Of a stretch of DNA of 64,000 nt, positions 36,343-44,404 are shown one piece after another. Source of the stretch: Legionella bozemanae. Its GTDB lineage: Bacteria > Pseudomonadota > Gammaproteobacteria > Legionellales > Legionellaceae. The notes under the pieces were generated by a model. It ran no database searches. It was not told the origin of the DNA and was given only the letters and a program-made list of their open reading frames with translations. Within the stretch, counting starts at the first letter, position 1. Every line of letters begins with the position of its first letter. The translations under genes were made by a program, and so were the position numbers. The stretch covers positions 53,217-117,216 of the forward strand of contig NZ_LBAW01000015.1 in assembly GCF_001648595.1 (NCBI RefSeq), read 5' to 3'.

Positions 36343-39003
36343 ATGTATTTTTATAATTATAGATTCCGCCTTCCAGATGACATCCAATTTTCCGATCCTG
36401 AGCAAACCTCAATGCGAATTGATCAGATGTTAAATGCCTCCAGAAACTTGGGATTAGTACGCATAGCAATTGACTTGACCAGCCCCAATAAAAGTATCAG
36501 TTTATTATGTAAATCTCAAAATGCTCATGCCATAGAGTCAGCAGTAACTCAAATTTTGTTGACCCAAGAAATTACGTTGTGCAGCGACATGGAGGAAGAA
36601 GCGCTGTGGTTTGAAGAGAAAGGGGCGCATAACGGTCAGGTGTTTCAAGCTGAGTCTATACATACAGGTGGTATTAAAAAGAAAAGAAAAAAAATATCGC
36701 ATAGGTTCTCTCCCCCCCCTTACGCTCACTCCCGCAGTCACTCCACCTCCCACGACCACTCTCATGACCACTCTCATGACCACTCTCATGACCACTCTCA
36801 TGGACACTCTCATGGACACTCCCATGGTCATGAAAATCATTGGGTTAAAGCCGCATTAGGTTTGATTTGGGGAGTAGCCCTGCTTGTTCTTGCTATAGGG
36901 AGTTTTAATATTCCTCTTCTTGCCTATTATGCCATAACCGGCCTTACTACTTTGATGACACTGTATTTGGGATATACCGTTTATCAATCAGCATGGTATG
37001 CCTTGCTTGAAAAGAAATGGGATACTACAACTTTATATACTATCAGTACCTTAACCATCGTTGCCGTATCCATTGCCAGTCTGTTTATTCCCGGACTACC
37101 CATGATGTTTGAGGCAGCGCCTTTGGTCTTAGGTTTTTGGCATTTAGGCGAAGGCATTGAACATACTTTAATCGATAAAATCACTAAAAAATTAGACGTT
37201 CGTGATTGTGTGGATCCCTTAGTCCTATTAAAGGGTAAACCAGACATAGAGATTTCAGTGAAACACTTAATTCCTAACGATATAATTCTCGTGAAAAAGG
37301 GACGTGTTATTCCTGTCGATGGGGTATTAACCACAGAAGCATTACTTTATACCACACGAATCGATGGTTCACCTGAACTCAAAAGGTTTAAAGCAGGCGA
37401 TGAAGTCAAAGCCGGAATGCGTTTAGCCGATCATATTCCTTCATTGGAAATGCGGGTTACAAAGACCTATCAAAACTCGTACCTTTCATTATTGGCGGAA
37501 AATATTGATAAAGCGAACGAGGAAAAAGCACCTGTTGAAATCTTTGCAGATAAGGTATTGAAATATTTTATTCCTGGTTTGCTTGGAATTGCACTGCTCT
37601 CAGGCATTATTATAGGTTCCGTGTTTAATCCCGCGCTTGCAATTCAATGTGTCGTATCGGTTCTTGTGAGTGCATGTCCATGCGCTTTAAGCCTGATTAC
37701 CCCCTTGGCGGTTAAAATCGGCATGCAAAAGGCCTCTGAAAATGGAATTATTTTTAGGAACGGTAAAGCACTACAAGCAGCGGCTAATATTGATACTGTT
37801 GTTTTTGATTTAAATGGCACGCTGACTCAAGGGAATGTCACAGTAGAAGCGTTGACGATTGATGATAAAAAGTTTTTGAGCCACGTCGCGTTATTAGAAG
37901 GCCAAGCCGACCATCCATTAGCAAAAATTATTAAGTCTTATATCGAAGATCAAGGCATCATTGCAGATGAGCAATCAGAAATAACTTCTGTTGATCAACG
38001 TCATCACTCAGGCATCAAAGGTGTGATTAAGGGTGAAACATTTATGATCGGCAATAAAGACATGCTTGCCGCGAATGGAGTCATGCAGATTAACGCGCCC
38101 TATAATAACCCTGAAAATGGTTCCATCTATATTGTACGTGAAAAAAACGTGATAGGACAAATTTCCTTAATCGATCCATTACGTGAAGATGCCATTGCTA
38201 CAGTAAATGAATTAAAGCGTCTGGGTAAAACGGTACATATTTGTACCGGTGCAGATCGGGAAACTGCAGAAAAATATGCAAAATTATTGGGTATTTCTAA
38301 AAAGAATATTTTTGCGAATACAGTAGGTGTTGTCACGCGAACTGGCGAGATATCTAAAGAAAGTTATATTGAACAGTTAAAGCATGATGGCTATAAAGTG
38401 GCTATGGTAGGTGACGCAGCAAATGATCTCACAGCCATTAGGCATTCCAATCTCGGTATTGCTGTTCAATCGAAAATTGGTGATGACATTACACAGCAAT
38501 ATGCAGGCATAGTGGTTCAGCAAGGAAGACTATTTTCTATTGCAACTGCATTTGATATCGCAGCAAAAACAACAAAAAATATTGCCCAAAATTTCTGCGT
38601 GAGTTTAACCTATAATTCAACAATTACTTTAGTGGCGGCAGGACTGTTTGTTGCTTTAGGTTTTGCCCTTAACCCTGCACTTGGGGTGGCATTAATGGTG
38701 CTTGAATCAGCGATTGTTTTACTGAATTTATATCGTTTCAAAGAACAAGAAGTTGTAACAACTTCCACATCAAATAGTAATAGTGCAGGAGTGGATGAAG
38801 TTTCTGAAGATACAACTTTCGATTTATTGAATGTTTTGGGTTATCGCCCCCAACCTAAATCAAATCTTGATAGTGCTGGGGCAGAGCCTTTCACAATGGG
38901 CTATCAAACGAACCCTTTATTTACACCTCGACCTAAAGAGAAAAATTATTCTTTTTCCGTTCATGACGTAACTTCATGCGATGCAACCTGTCAAATCTCT
39001 TGA
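36343..39003 (+). CDS. Histidine-rich P1B-type ATPase with degenerate catalytic motifs
   Basis: 886 residues from the ATG at 36343, which has GGAGG six bases upstream. An earlier ATG at 36319 lacks one. An N-terminal HMA-like fold without CxxC is followed by a (H-S-H-D/G) repeat at about residues 126-165, then membrane segments. The transport-site CPC is at 445-447, and NFCVSLTYN and MVLESAIVLLNLYR come near the end, resembling copper-type helices 7 and 8. The HP loop is normal (DHPLAK). However, the phosphorylation motif is DLNGTLT (489-495) instead of DKTGT. The A-domain TGE motif appears as DGSP (341-344), losing the dephosphorylation glutamate. The hinge reads GDAAND (about 690) rather than GDGxND. 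The C-terminus has SCDATC. It may be a modified metal pump or a non-transporting metal sensor. Divergent from zur. Confidence 0.88.
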   Translation: MYFYNYRFRLPDDIQFSDPEQTSMRIDQMLNASRNLGLVRIAIDLTSPNKSISLLCKSQNAHAIESAVTQILLTQEITLCSDMEEEALWFEEKGAHNGQVFQAESIHTGGIKKKRKKISHRFSPPPYAHSRSHSTSHDHSHDHSHDHSHDHSHGHSHGHSHGHENHWVKAALGLIWGVALLVLAIGSFNIPLLAYYAITGLTTLMTLYLGYTVYQSAWYALLEKKWDTTTLYTISTLTIVAVSIASLFIPGLPMMFEAAPLVLGFWHLGEGIEHTLIDKITKKLDVRDCVDPLVLLKGKPDIEISVKHLIPNDIILVKKGRVIPVDGVLTTEALLYTTRIDGSPELKRFKAGDEVKAGMRLADHIPSLEMRVTKTYQNSYLSLLAENIDKANEEKAPVEIFADKVLKYFIPGLLGIALLSGIIIGSVFNPALAIQCVVSVLVSACPCALSLITPLAVKIGMQKASENGIIFRNGKALQAAANIDTVVFDLNGTLTQGNVTVEALTIDDKKFLSHVALLEGQADHPLAKIIKSYIEDQGIIADEQSEITSVDQRHHSGIKGVIKGETFMIGNKDMLAANGVMQINAPYNNPENGSIYIVREKNVIGQISLIDPLREDAIATVNELKRLGKTVHICTGADRETAEKYAKLLGISKKNIFANTVGVVTRTGEISKESYIEQLKHDGYKVAMVGDAANDLTAIRHSNLGIAVQSKIGDDITQQYAGIVVQQGRLFSIATAFDIAAKTTKNIAQNFCVSLTYNSTITLVAAGLFVALGFALNPALGVALMVLESAIVLLNLYRFKEQEVVTTSTSNSNSAGVDEVSEDTTFDLLNVLGYRPQPKSNLDSAGAEPFTMGYQTNPLFTPRPKEKNYSFSVHDVTSCDATCQIS
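36754..36825 (+). repeat. In-frame 12-bp tandem repeat in the ATPase gene
   Basis: Six consecutive 12-base units: four of GACCACTCTCAT, then GGACACTCTCAT and GGACACTCCCAT. They encode the HDHS/HGHS metal-binding stretch. Unit length is a multiple of three, so slippage would change histidine number without a frameshift. Confidence 0.9.
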
Positions 39004-39078
39004 TCACATCTGAACTGAAATCGATTAAAAAAAATTAAAGCTCCCCAATCTCATAATAAGAGTCCCTGCTCTTAAAAC

Positions 39079-39492
39079 CTAACTTGGCTTCATATTCTCG
39101 TTGTTATGTCCCAATGAAGATTCTCTTGCAATCTTAAGTTTACTTGACATCGTATTGGCTTGCCAAAAAAGAACCCCACTGTCTACAATATTTGAGCTAA
39201 GATGAGTTGGACAATGACGCTCAATGAACTCTTCCCATGTCAAATAACATGGATCATCAAGTTGATAATCAGCTAAATGAGTTCCAGGGAGCAACTTATT
39301 TTTAAAACGATCCCCATATAAAAGACACTCATATAGTGCAATAAATTTTTGATACTCACTAAAAGAAAAATGCTCGTAAAATTTACCCCTATAACCATAA
39401 AGAATGAACAACAATTCATGAACTGCCGTTGTTGCATCAAGATCCAGAGTGATTGACTCCGTACTGTTTTTTTTATTAATTATAAGCTTCAT
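39079..39492 (-). CDS. Hypothetical protein, 137 residues
   Basis: No signal peptide or membrane segment. An N-terminal beta-rich start (MKLIINKKNSTESITLDLDA) is followed by helical sequence (HELLFILYGYRGKFYEHFSF) and a proline/tryptophan-containing C-terminal half. No family recognised. Convergent with the ATPase gene; a short TAAGAG/CTCTTA hairpin (39057-39074) lies between. No strong ribosome site is seen. Confidence 0.6.
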   Translation of the reverse strand: MKLIINKKNSTESITLDLDATTAVHELLFILYGYRGKFYEHFSFSEYQKFIALYECLLYGDRFKNKLLPGTHLADYQLDDPCYLTWEEFIERHCPTHLSSNIVDSGVLFWQANTMSSKLKIARESSLGHNNENMKPS

Positions 39493-39636
39493 TAGTGACC
39501 ATTAATTAAAAATGAGCCATAACTTATTAATATATTTAAAGTAGCGAGAAATCAATATAGTTATCTGAACTTTAACCATCTAATCCATTAAAGCCCATTC
39601 TCAGAGCTGAGAGTAAGGGTTCCAAGCGATGCGTTA

Positions 39637-39738
39637 CTAGAGCTTTTCTACCATATTAATAATCTCGCCGAGTGAAAGATGGCTCACCTTTTTATCGAGT
39701 GCAACAAAATTGTGCTTACATTGTGAGCAGTTGATCAT
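39637..39738 (-). CDS. Possible 33-residue CxxC miniprotein
   Basis: The frame MINCSQCKHNFVALDKKVSH... has a CxxC pair at residues 4-7. Its ATG overlaps the stop of the 52-residue frame upstream (ATGA), a typical translational-coupling arrangement. It may equally be the second half of a frameshifted gene. No family recognised. Confidence 0.3.
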   Translation of the reverse strand: MINCSQCKHNFVALDKKVSHLSLGEIINMVEKL

Positions 39739-39893
39739 ATTTTTATCTCATGTTCAGTTAATTCCTTGTTGCCCAAAGATTTCTTTCTAGAAATTACAAA
39801 TTTTTTGCTATGATTAACTGACTTTTGCCCGCATTTTGCTTTCATTGCAAGCGAAAATATTTGGTTAAGATCATCTATTGTCAGTATGTTCAT
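39735..39893 (-). CDS. Possible 52-residue basic small protein
   Basis: Starts MNILTIDDLNQIFSLAMKAK and ends ELTEHEIKI. Basic, no signal peptide. It lacks a good ribosome site but overlaps the following CxxC frame by ATGA. It could be a real two-gene unit or a remnant. Confidence 0.3.
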   Translation of the reverse strand: MNILTIDDLNQIFSLAMKAKCGQKSVNHSKKFVISRKKSLGNKELTEHEIKI

Positions 39894-40014
39894 ACACTAA
39901 AACACTCTAGTTATTAAGATTGAAAAGAGCATATGATTAAAGGGACATTAGTGGTAACGATACAGTACGTTTAAAAGACATATCATATCACTATTTAATA
40001 AACTGGATATTAAT

Positions 40015-41160
40015 ATGAAAAAACTGTTTTACAGTCTGTTGGTGGTTTTGGTAGGTATTGGATTATTGTACTTATTTCAACCATTTCTGGGGTTTAATAT
40101 TGCAATTTCTGAGGTATTAGGCCGATCTTTTCCATTTCTAAAACCACAAGCCCCCCAAGATATTGATCTAAAGAATGATTTTATACTTAAACCTTATGTT
40201 CGGAATTTGGATAGTCCCCGATTTATGTACGTTACGGAATCTGGAGATTTACTTATAACAGAACCTCCAAAAGGAAACGTACTCCTCATACCTTATAAAA
40301 AACCAGAGCAGAAACGAATACTGCTTTCTGGTTTGAACAATCCTCACAGTATGGATGTTTATGAGAACTACCTATATATTGCAGAAGAAAATGCTATTGG
40401 ACGAATCGAATTTGATGCAAAAGAGGGACGCACTATTGGTCGTTATGAACGGATAATTAAAAATATTCCGGATGATGGCGGCCATTGGACCAGAACCATT
40501 AAATTTGGCCCTGATGGATATGGCTATGTATCTATTGGTTCTTCTTGCAATGTCTGTATTGAAAAAAATCCTTTAAGAGCCTCTATCTCTCGGTTTAAAC
40601 CAGGAGATGATCATATGACAGTTTATGCCACAGGGCTTAGAAACGCTGTTGGATTTGATTGGTCACCCACAGATGGAGGACTTTATGCAACCGAAAATAG
40701 TCGTGATTATTTGGGAGACCATTTTCCACCCGACGAATTGAATCTGATTCAAGAAAATCAATTTTATGGATGGCCTTACGCAAACGGTGATCGTGTTCCA
40801 GACCCAAAATTTGGCATTGGGCAAGAACAAATGATTAATAAATCACAAATCCCTGTTTTCAAATTTGCCGCCCATCAGGCACCGCTGGGTATCACTTTTA
40901 TAAAAAATCCTCAATCCCCATTGTATAAAAAAGCACTGATTGCCTTTCATGGCTCCTGGAATAGCTCAATTAAGGTCGGTTATAAAGTCGTTAGTTTAAC
41001 TTTTGAAAATGGAGTTATAACTCAAAATGATTTTATTACTGGATTTCTCAAAAATGGTAAAGTAATTGGCAGACCTGTACATGTCGTCGAAGGTAAAGAC
41101 GGTGAATTGTATCTATCTGATGATTTTAATGGAGTGATTTATTTGATTGAACATAAGTAG
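40015..41160 (+). CDS. PQQ-dependent sugar dehydrogenase-like (sorbosone dehydrogenase family) beta-propeller
   Basis: 381 residues. An N-terminal signal or anchor (KKLFYSLLVVLVGIGLLYLF) is followed by a six-bladed propeller of the soluble glucose/sorbosone dehydrogenase fold. Typical pieces are GGHWTRTIKFGPDGYGYVSIG (preceding SSCNVC), a TGLRNAVGFDWSP segment, then DDFNGVIYLI at the end. Family members oxidise sugars in the periplasm with PQQ. No pqq genes lie nearby, and cofactor use is inferred. A hairpin terminator follows. Confidence 0.85.
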   Translation: MKKLFYSLLVVLVGIGLLYLFQPFLGFNIAISEVLGRSFPFLKPQAPQDIDLKNDFILKPYVRNLDSPRFMYVTESGDLLITEPPKGNVLLIPYKKPEQKRILLSGLNNPHSMDVYENYLYIAEENAIGRIEFDAKEGRTIGRYERIIKNIPDDGGHWTRTIKFGPDGYGYVSIGSSCNVCIEKNPLRASISRFKPGDDHMTVYATGLRNAVGFDWSPTDGGLYATENSRDYLGDHFPPDELNLIQENQFYGWPYANGDRVPDPKFGIGQEQMINKSQIPVFKFAAHQAPLGITFIKNPQSPLYKKALIAFHGSWNSSIKVGYKVVSLTFENGVITQNDFITGFLKNGKVIGRPVHVVEGKDGELYLSDDFNGVIYLIEHK

Positions 41161-41162
41161 GG

Positions 41163-41190
41163 ACAACAAGACTCTTGTTTTTTAATTTTC
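41163..41190 (+). terminator. Rho-independent terminator
   Basis: AACAAG / CTTGTT stem (41165-41170 and 41174-41179) with an ACT loop, running into a T-rich tract (TTTTTAATTTT). It directly follows the stop of the sugar-dehydrogenase-like gene. Confidence 0.6.
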
Positions 41191-41282
41191 AGCGGGTTAT
41201 AAGAAGATGTGATCAAAAAAGATGCACATTATCTTTTTTTGTGTTAAATTAGCACTCATTTTATATTTATTGGGTAGCTAAT

Positions 41283-41990
41283 ATGTTCTTTGTTCGATTA
41301 GATGTATTATTGGTCGCATGTTTCTTAATGTTGTTTCAGCAATCAACACACAGTCACGGACTTATAGAAAAGCCTATGTCTCGCGAGTATTTTTGCGGCA
41401 AAGTGACTCAGCCCCATCATATTGAGCCTGACAACACACTTCCTTATGCAGAATGTCGCCCCATTTTAACAAAGGGAGATGGAAGTTATAATCATGATGT
41501 CTACCAGTTTATGAGCGTATTAAGCCATACTCGGGGGTATTATCAAAATGACAATTTACCAAAACACGTTTGCGGTTTTGATAGCGAGACATTTAAAGGA
41601 AAAGCATCTCCCTGGGATGCCGCCATTAATTGGCCCACCAACAAAATAACCACAGCCACACAAGAATTTGTCTGGGATATTTCTTATGGCCCCCACTTTA
41701 GCGATACGGAACATTTTCGGTATTGGATTACCAAAGCGGATTATCAATTTAATAAAAATCAACCCTTAAAATGGACCGATTTTGAAGTAGAACCCTTTTG
41801 TGAGCTCGCATGGGATGACAAAAATCCGCCTCAAGATAAAAATACCATTTGGGCTGATAAGAAAAACAATAAATTTCATATGACATGTAATATACCAACA
41901 CGTACAGCCCGCCATGTTATCTATGCGGAATGGGGACGAGATCAAAGCACCAATGAACGATTTCACTCGTGTATTGATGTTGCGTATTAA
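41283..41990 (+). CDS. AA10 lytic polysaccharide monooxygenase
   Basis: 235 residues. The signal peptide ends ...QQSTHS, so the mature protein begins H25-GLIEKPMSRE. That is the N-terminal histidine required for the copper histidine brace and matches the HGxxxxPxSR opening of AA10/CBM33 proteins. The second brace histidine is probably H138 in YGPHFSDTEHFRYWITK, aligned with the family's A-H-S-T...YxITK segment. An axial F227 is in ERFHSCIDV. Several cysteines suit disulfides. It cleaves chitin or cellulose oxidatively, probably exported by type II secretion. No extra carbohydrate-binding module. Solitary. Confidence 0.9.
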   Translation: MFFVRLDVLLVACFLMLFQQSTHSHGLIEKPMSREYFCGKVTQPHHIEPDNTLPYAECRPILTKGDGSYNHDVYQFMSVLSHTRGYYQNDNLPKHVCGFDSETFKGKASPWDAAINWPTNKITTATQEFVWDISYGPHFSDTEHFRYWITKADYQFNKNQPLKWTDFEVEPFCELAWDDKNPPQDKNTIWADKKNNKFHMTCNIPTRTARHVIYAEWGRDQSTNERFHSCIDVAY

Positions 41991-42350
41991 TTGTCACTCC
42001 CTAGAAATAAATGCTCCCCCTAGGTGCCGCGTTTTATGCGCGGTATCCAAAACAATGCTTTTATAGTCATTCTGAGTTTTTTTAAAGCAAAATCATTGAA
42101 TAACACGCATAAAGCCTGAAAGTTCCTCACAAAATTTAAACAGGAAAAGATGTATTCTACACAAGCAATATATTTTTCATTTTAACTTAACAACCGTAGG
42201 TTATGGTGAGATTATATCTCTGAAACCAATTGCTCAAACGTTAACCTGGTTTGAATCGTTAATAGGACAATTTTATTTAGCAGTTATCATCGGCCAGTTA
42301 TCATCGGCCAGATTGTCGAAGGAGAGGTGGTGTAGCCACCCGTTTATCAC
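41991..42350. other. Intergenic region between LPMO and cyclase genes
   Basis: Contains REP-like palindrome copy 5 at 42024-42045. A directly repeated TTATCATCGGCCAG occurs near 42285-42312. No gene is visible. Confidence 0.5.
42024..42045. repeat. REP-like palindrome, copy 5
   Basis: TGCCGCG / CGCGGTA with loop TTTTATG, one G-T pair in the stem. Flanked by CCCCCTAG on the left and TCCAAAA on the right, as in other copies. Confidence 0.65.
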
Positions 42351-43985
42351 TTATTTATTGCGGCACTTTATTAAAAAATACGTTGCCATCTCACCAACTC
42401 CCTTGACTAAAATGGTTCCTCTTTTTTCAAACTCGAATCGATCTTTCAGAATTTGGTATGTTGCTTCACTTACATGGATTCGCCCCGGTTCGCCGTGAGA
42501 CTCCATACGGCTTGCCAAATTGATGGTTTTTCCCCATAGATCATAAGAAAATTTTTTCTTTCCGATGATACCACCCACTACAGCTCCAGTATGAATCCCT
42601 ATGCGTACTTGAATGGGATAATGAAGCTTTTCGTTCATCCTATTTATCTTTTCAAGTACACTGCATGCAAAATTAGCGACAACTTCAGCGTGAAATTGAT
42701 TGTTTATTGGAGCACCTGCCACCGCCATATAGCAATCTCCTATCGTTTTAATTTTTTCAAGACCGAATTGATCAGTAAGTTCATCCATAGTGGAAAATAT
42801 AGTATTCAACATCCTAATCAACTTACCTGGGGTCAGGATATCTGCCAAATTAGAAAAATTAACAATATCAATAAATACAGCGGTTACAGAAGGAAATCGT
42901 TCAACGATTGTTTGTTCACCTAGTTTTAAACGTTCCGCAATAGAGCTCGGCACAATACTCAACAAGAGTTCATCTGATCTTTTCTTGGCTTCTTGTATTT
43001 GGATAAGATAAAGTTTTTCTTTGTCCCTTAATATCTTTTTTTCTATGGATGCTTCGATTCGAGCTTTAAAAATAACAGGATTAAATGGCTTAAGAAGATA
43101 ATCATCAGCCCCCATCTCGAGACAACGTACTACTGCATCAATTTCTTTGAGGGGAGAAATAACAATTACAGGAAGATAGTAATAACGGCTATCTCCCATG
43201 ATTCGTTTTAAAACTTCAAAACCACTTATCCCTGAAGTGATAATTGATAAAAGTATTAAATCGAAATTACCAGTACTTAGTTCATCAAGTACTTTAGAAG
43301 CATTACCACAAGGCGTGGCATTAAACCCATAATGCTTTAAACGACGTATTAATAAATCTCTCGCCATTTCATTGTCTTCAACAACAAGAATAGAACCTTT
43401 GGGAGGTATAGGCTTATAGATAATTTTATTGTCAAGCGGAGGAATAGAGACAATCACATCATGAATTATAATATTCGATTTCTTAAATTGTGCTAATAGA
43501 TCTGTGCCCCTCCATTGTATTTGGGCTAATTTATCTATTTCGTTTATATAATTAATGAACAATTTTGCAGCTAGAAGAATTTTTCTAATATCATGAGTAA
43601 ATTGCTCCTGTTCGACTGAGAGCTCTTCATCCAAAAGGAGCTCACAATAACCAATAACTGAATTAAGCGGCGTAAGTAAATTAAATTGCAATTCGCTGCT
43701 GAATGTTTTCAAATTAAATGCTTCTGATTTCCCAGCAGTAGAGCTGAAATGTAACACCTCCTCTACACGGCTTTGTAAGAGTTTTCCCGATTGTAAAATC
43801 TTTTTAAGATCATCCTCATACGTTTCAAGCTGATGGAAGACAAGTTCCTCAAGTAGGATTTCGGCATAGCCAACAATGACATCAAGAGGCGTGGAAAACT
43901 CACTACGTAAACTGGCAAATAAAGCCTCTCGTTCACGCCTCAGGGTTGAGTTATGCTCCTTCTTTATTTTTTTATCGAAATCCAT
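42351..43985 (-). CDS. Class III adenylate cyclase with degenerate HisKA tandem and degenerate receiver
   Basis: 544 residues. Residues 20-80 and 90-150 are two HisKA-like helical hairpins (STPLDVIVGYAEILLEEL and LTPLNSVIGYCELLLDEE). The phospho-histidine is replaced by S and F. A receiver domain (about 198-318) has S247 where the phospho-aspartate should be (DLILLSIITSG). The cyclase domain (about 365-540) is intact: metal aspartates D373 and D417, substrate residues K413 and D482 (the adenine-specifying K/D pair), and N489/R493. So it should make cAMP, with regulatory domains that bind rather than transfer phosphate. Last gene of the four-gene signalling operon; GAGGAACA precedes the ATG. 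Confidence 0.92.
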   Translation of the reverse strand: MDFDKKIKKEHNSTLRREREALFASLRSEFSTPLDVIVGYAEILLEELVFHQLETYEDDLKKILQSGKLLQSRVEEVLHFSSTAGKSEAFNLKTFSSELQFNLLTPLNSVIGYCELLLDEELSVEQEQFTHDIRKILLAAKLFINYINEIDKLAQIQWRGTDLLAQFKKSNIIIHDVIVSIPPLDNKIIYKPIPPKGSILVVEDNEMARDLLIRRLKHYGFNATPCGNASKVLDELSTGNFDLILLSIITSGISGFEVLKRIMGDSRYYYLPVIVISPLKEIDAVVRCLEMGADDYLLKPFNPVIFKARIEASIEKKILRDKEKLYLIQIQEAKKRSDELLLSIVPSSIAERLKLGEQTIVERFPSVTAVFIDIVNFSNLADILTPGKLIRMLNTIFSTMDELTDQFGLEKIKTIGDCYMAVAGAPINNQFHAEVVANFACSVLEKINRMNEKLHYPIQVRIGIHTGAVVGGIIGKKKFSYDLWGKTINLASRMESHGEPGRIHVSEATYQILKDRFEFEKRGTILVKGVGEMATYFLIKCRNK

Positions 43986-44021
43986 TAATTATGTTCCTCA
44001 TAGAGTTAAATATGCGGTGGC

Positions 44022-44393
44022 TCAACACGCTTTCACTAATCGCTCAATTTTTTCAAGAAGACGAGGAAGATCAATAGGCTTCACTTCATAATCATCACAG
44101 CCTGCAGCTACTGCTTTTTCCCTATCTCCTACCATAGCATGCGCCGTTAGAGCAATAATCGGGATGGCGCTGGTCTCTGGAGCAGATTTAAGTTGTCGTG
44201 TAGCATCGTATCCATCCAAAACAGGTAGGCTTAAATCCATTAAAATGAGATCGGGATTTTCAGCTCTTGCCATGCTCACGCCTTTTTCCCCATCGACTGC
44301 ACTAATGATCTCATATCCTTTACGTTGCAAACGTCTTGATAGCATATCAAGATTCAATTCATTATCTTCAACAATTAAGATCTTTATCGTCAT
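44022..44393 (-). CDS. CheY/DivK-like single-domain response regulator
   Basis: 123 residues, a stand-alone receiver. Acidic pair E9-D10, phosphoacceptor D53 in LILMDLSLPVLDG, conserved T in ALTAHAM and lysine in YEVKPID. All expected residues are present, so it should be phosphorylated, probably by the hybrid kinase encoded immediately upstream (11-base gap). AGGAG lies before the ATG. No output domain; it probably relays to the adjacent cyclase or another partner. Confidence 0.92.
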   Translation of the reverse strand: MTIKILIVEDNELNLDMLSRRLQRKGYEIISAVDGEKGVSMARAENPDLILMDLSLPVLDGYDATRQLKSAPETSAIPIIALTAHAMVGDREKAVAAGCDDYEVKPIDLPRLLEKIERLVKAC

Positions 44394-44404
44394 CGCAATA
44401 TCTC

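Larger units (their letters stand above)
39493..40014. other. Intergenic region with two overlapping small frames
   Basis: About 520 bases, AT-rich. On the minus strand it holds the two small frames listed at 39735 and 39637. The last 100 bases before 40015 should contain the sugar-dehydrogenase promoter, but no clear hexamers are seen. Confidence 0.4.

Noticed and set aside
36754..36825. Tandem repeat that might suggest a CRISPR array
   Set aside because: The units are 12 bases, have no spacers and are in frame within the ATPase gene.
36538..36840. 100-residue minus-strand frame rich in MRVV repeats
   Set aside because: It is the antisense shadow of the histidine-repeat segment of the ATPase gene; the low-complexity protein comes from the 12-bp repeat.
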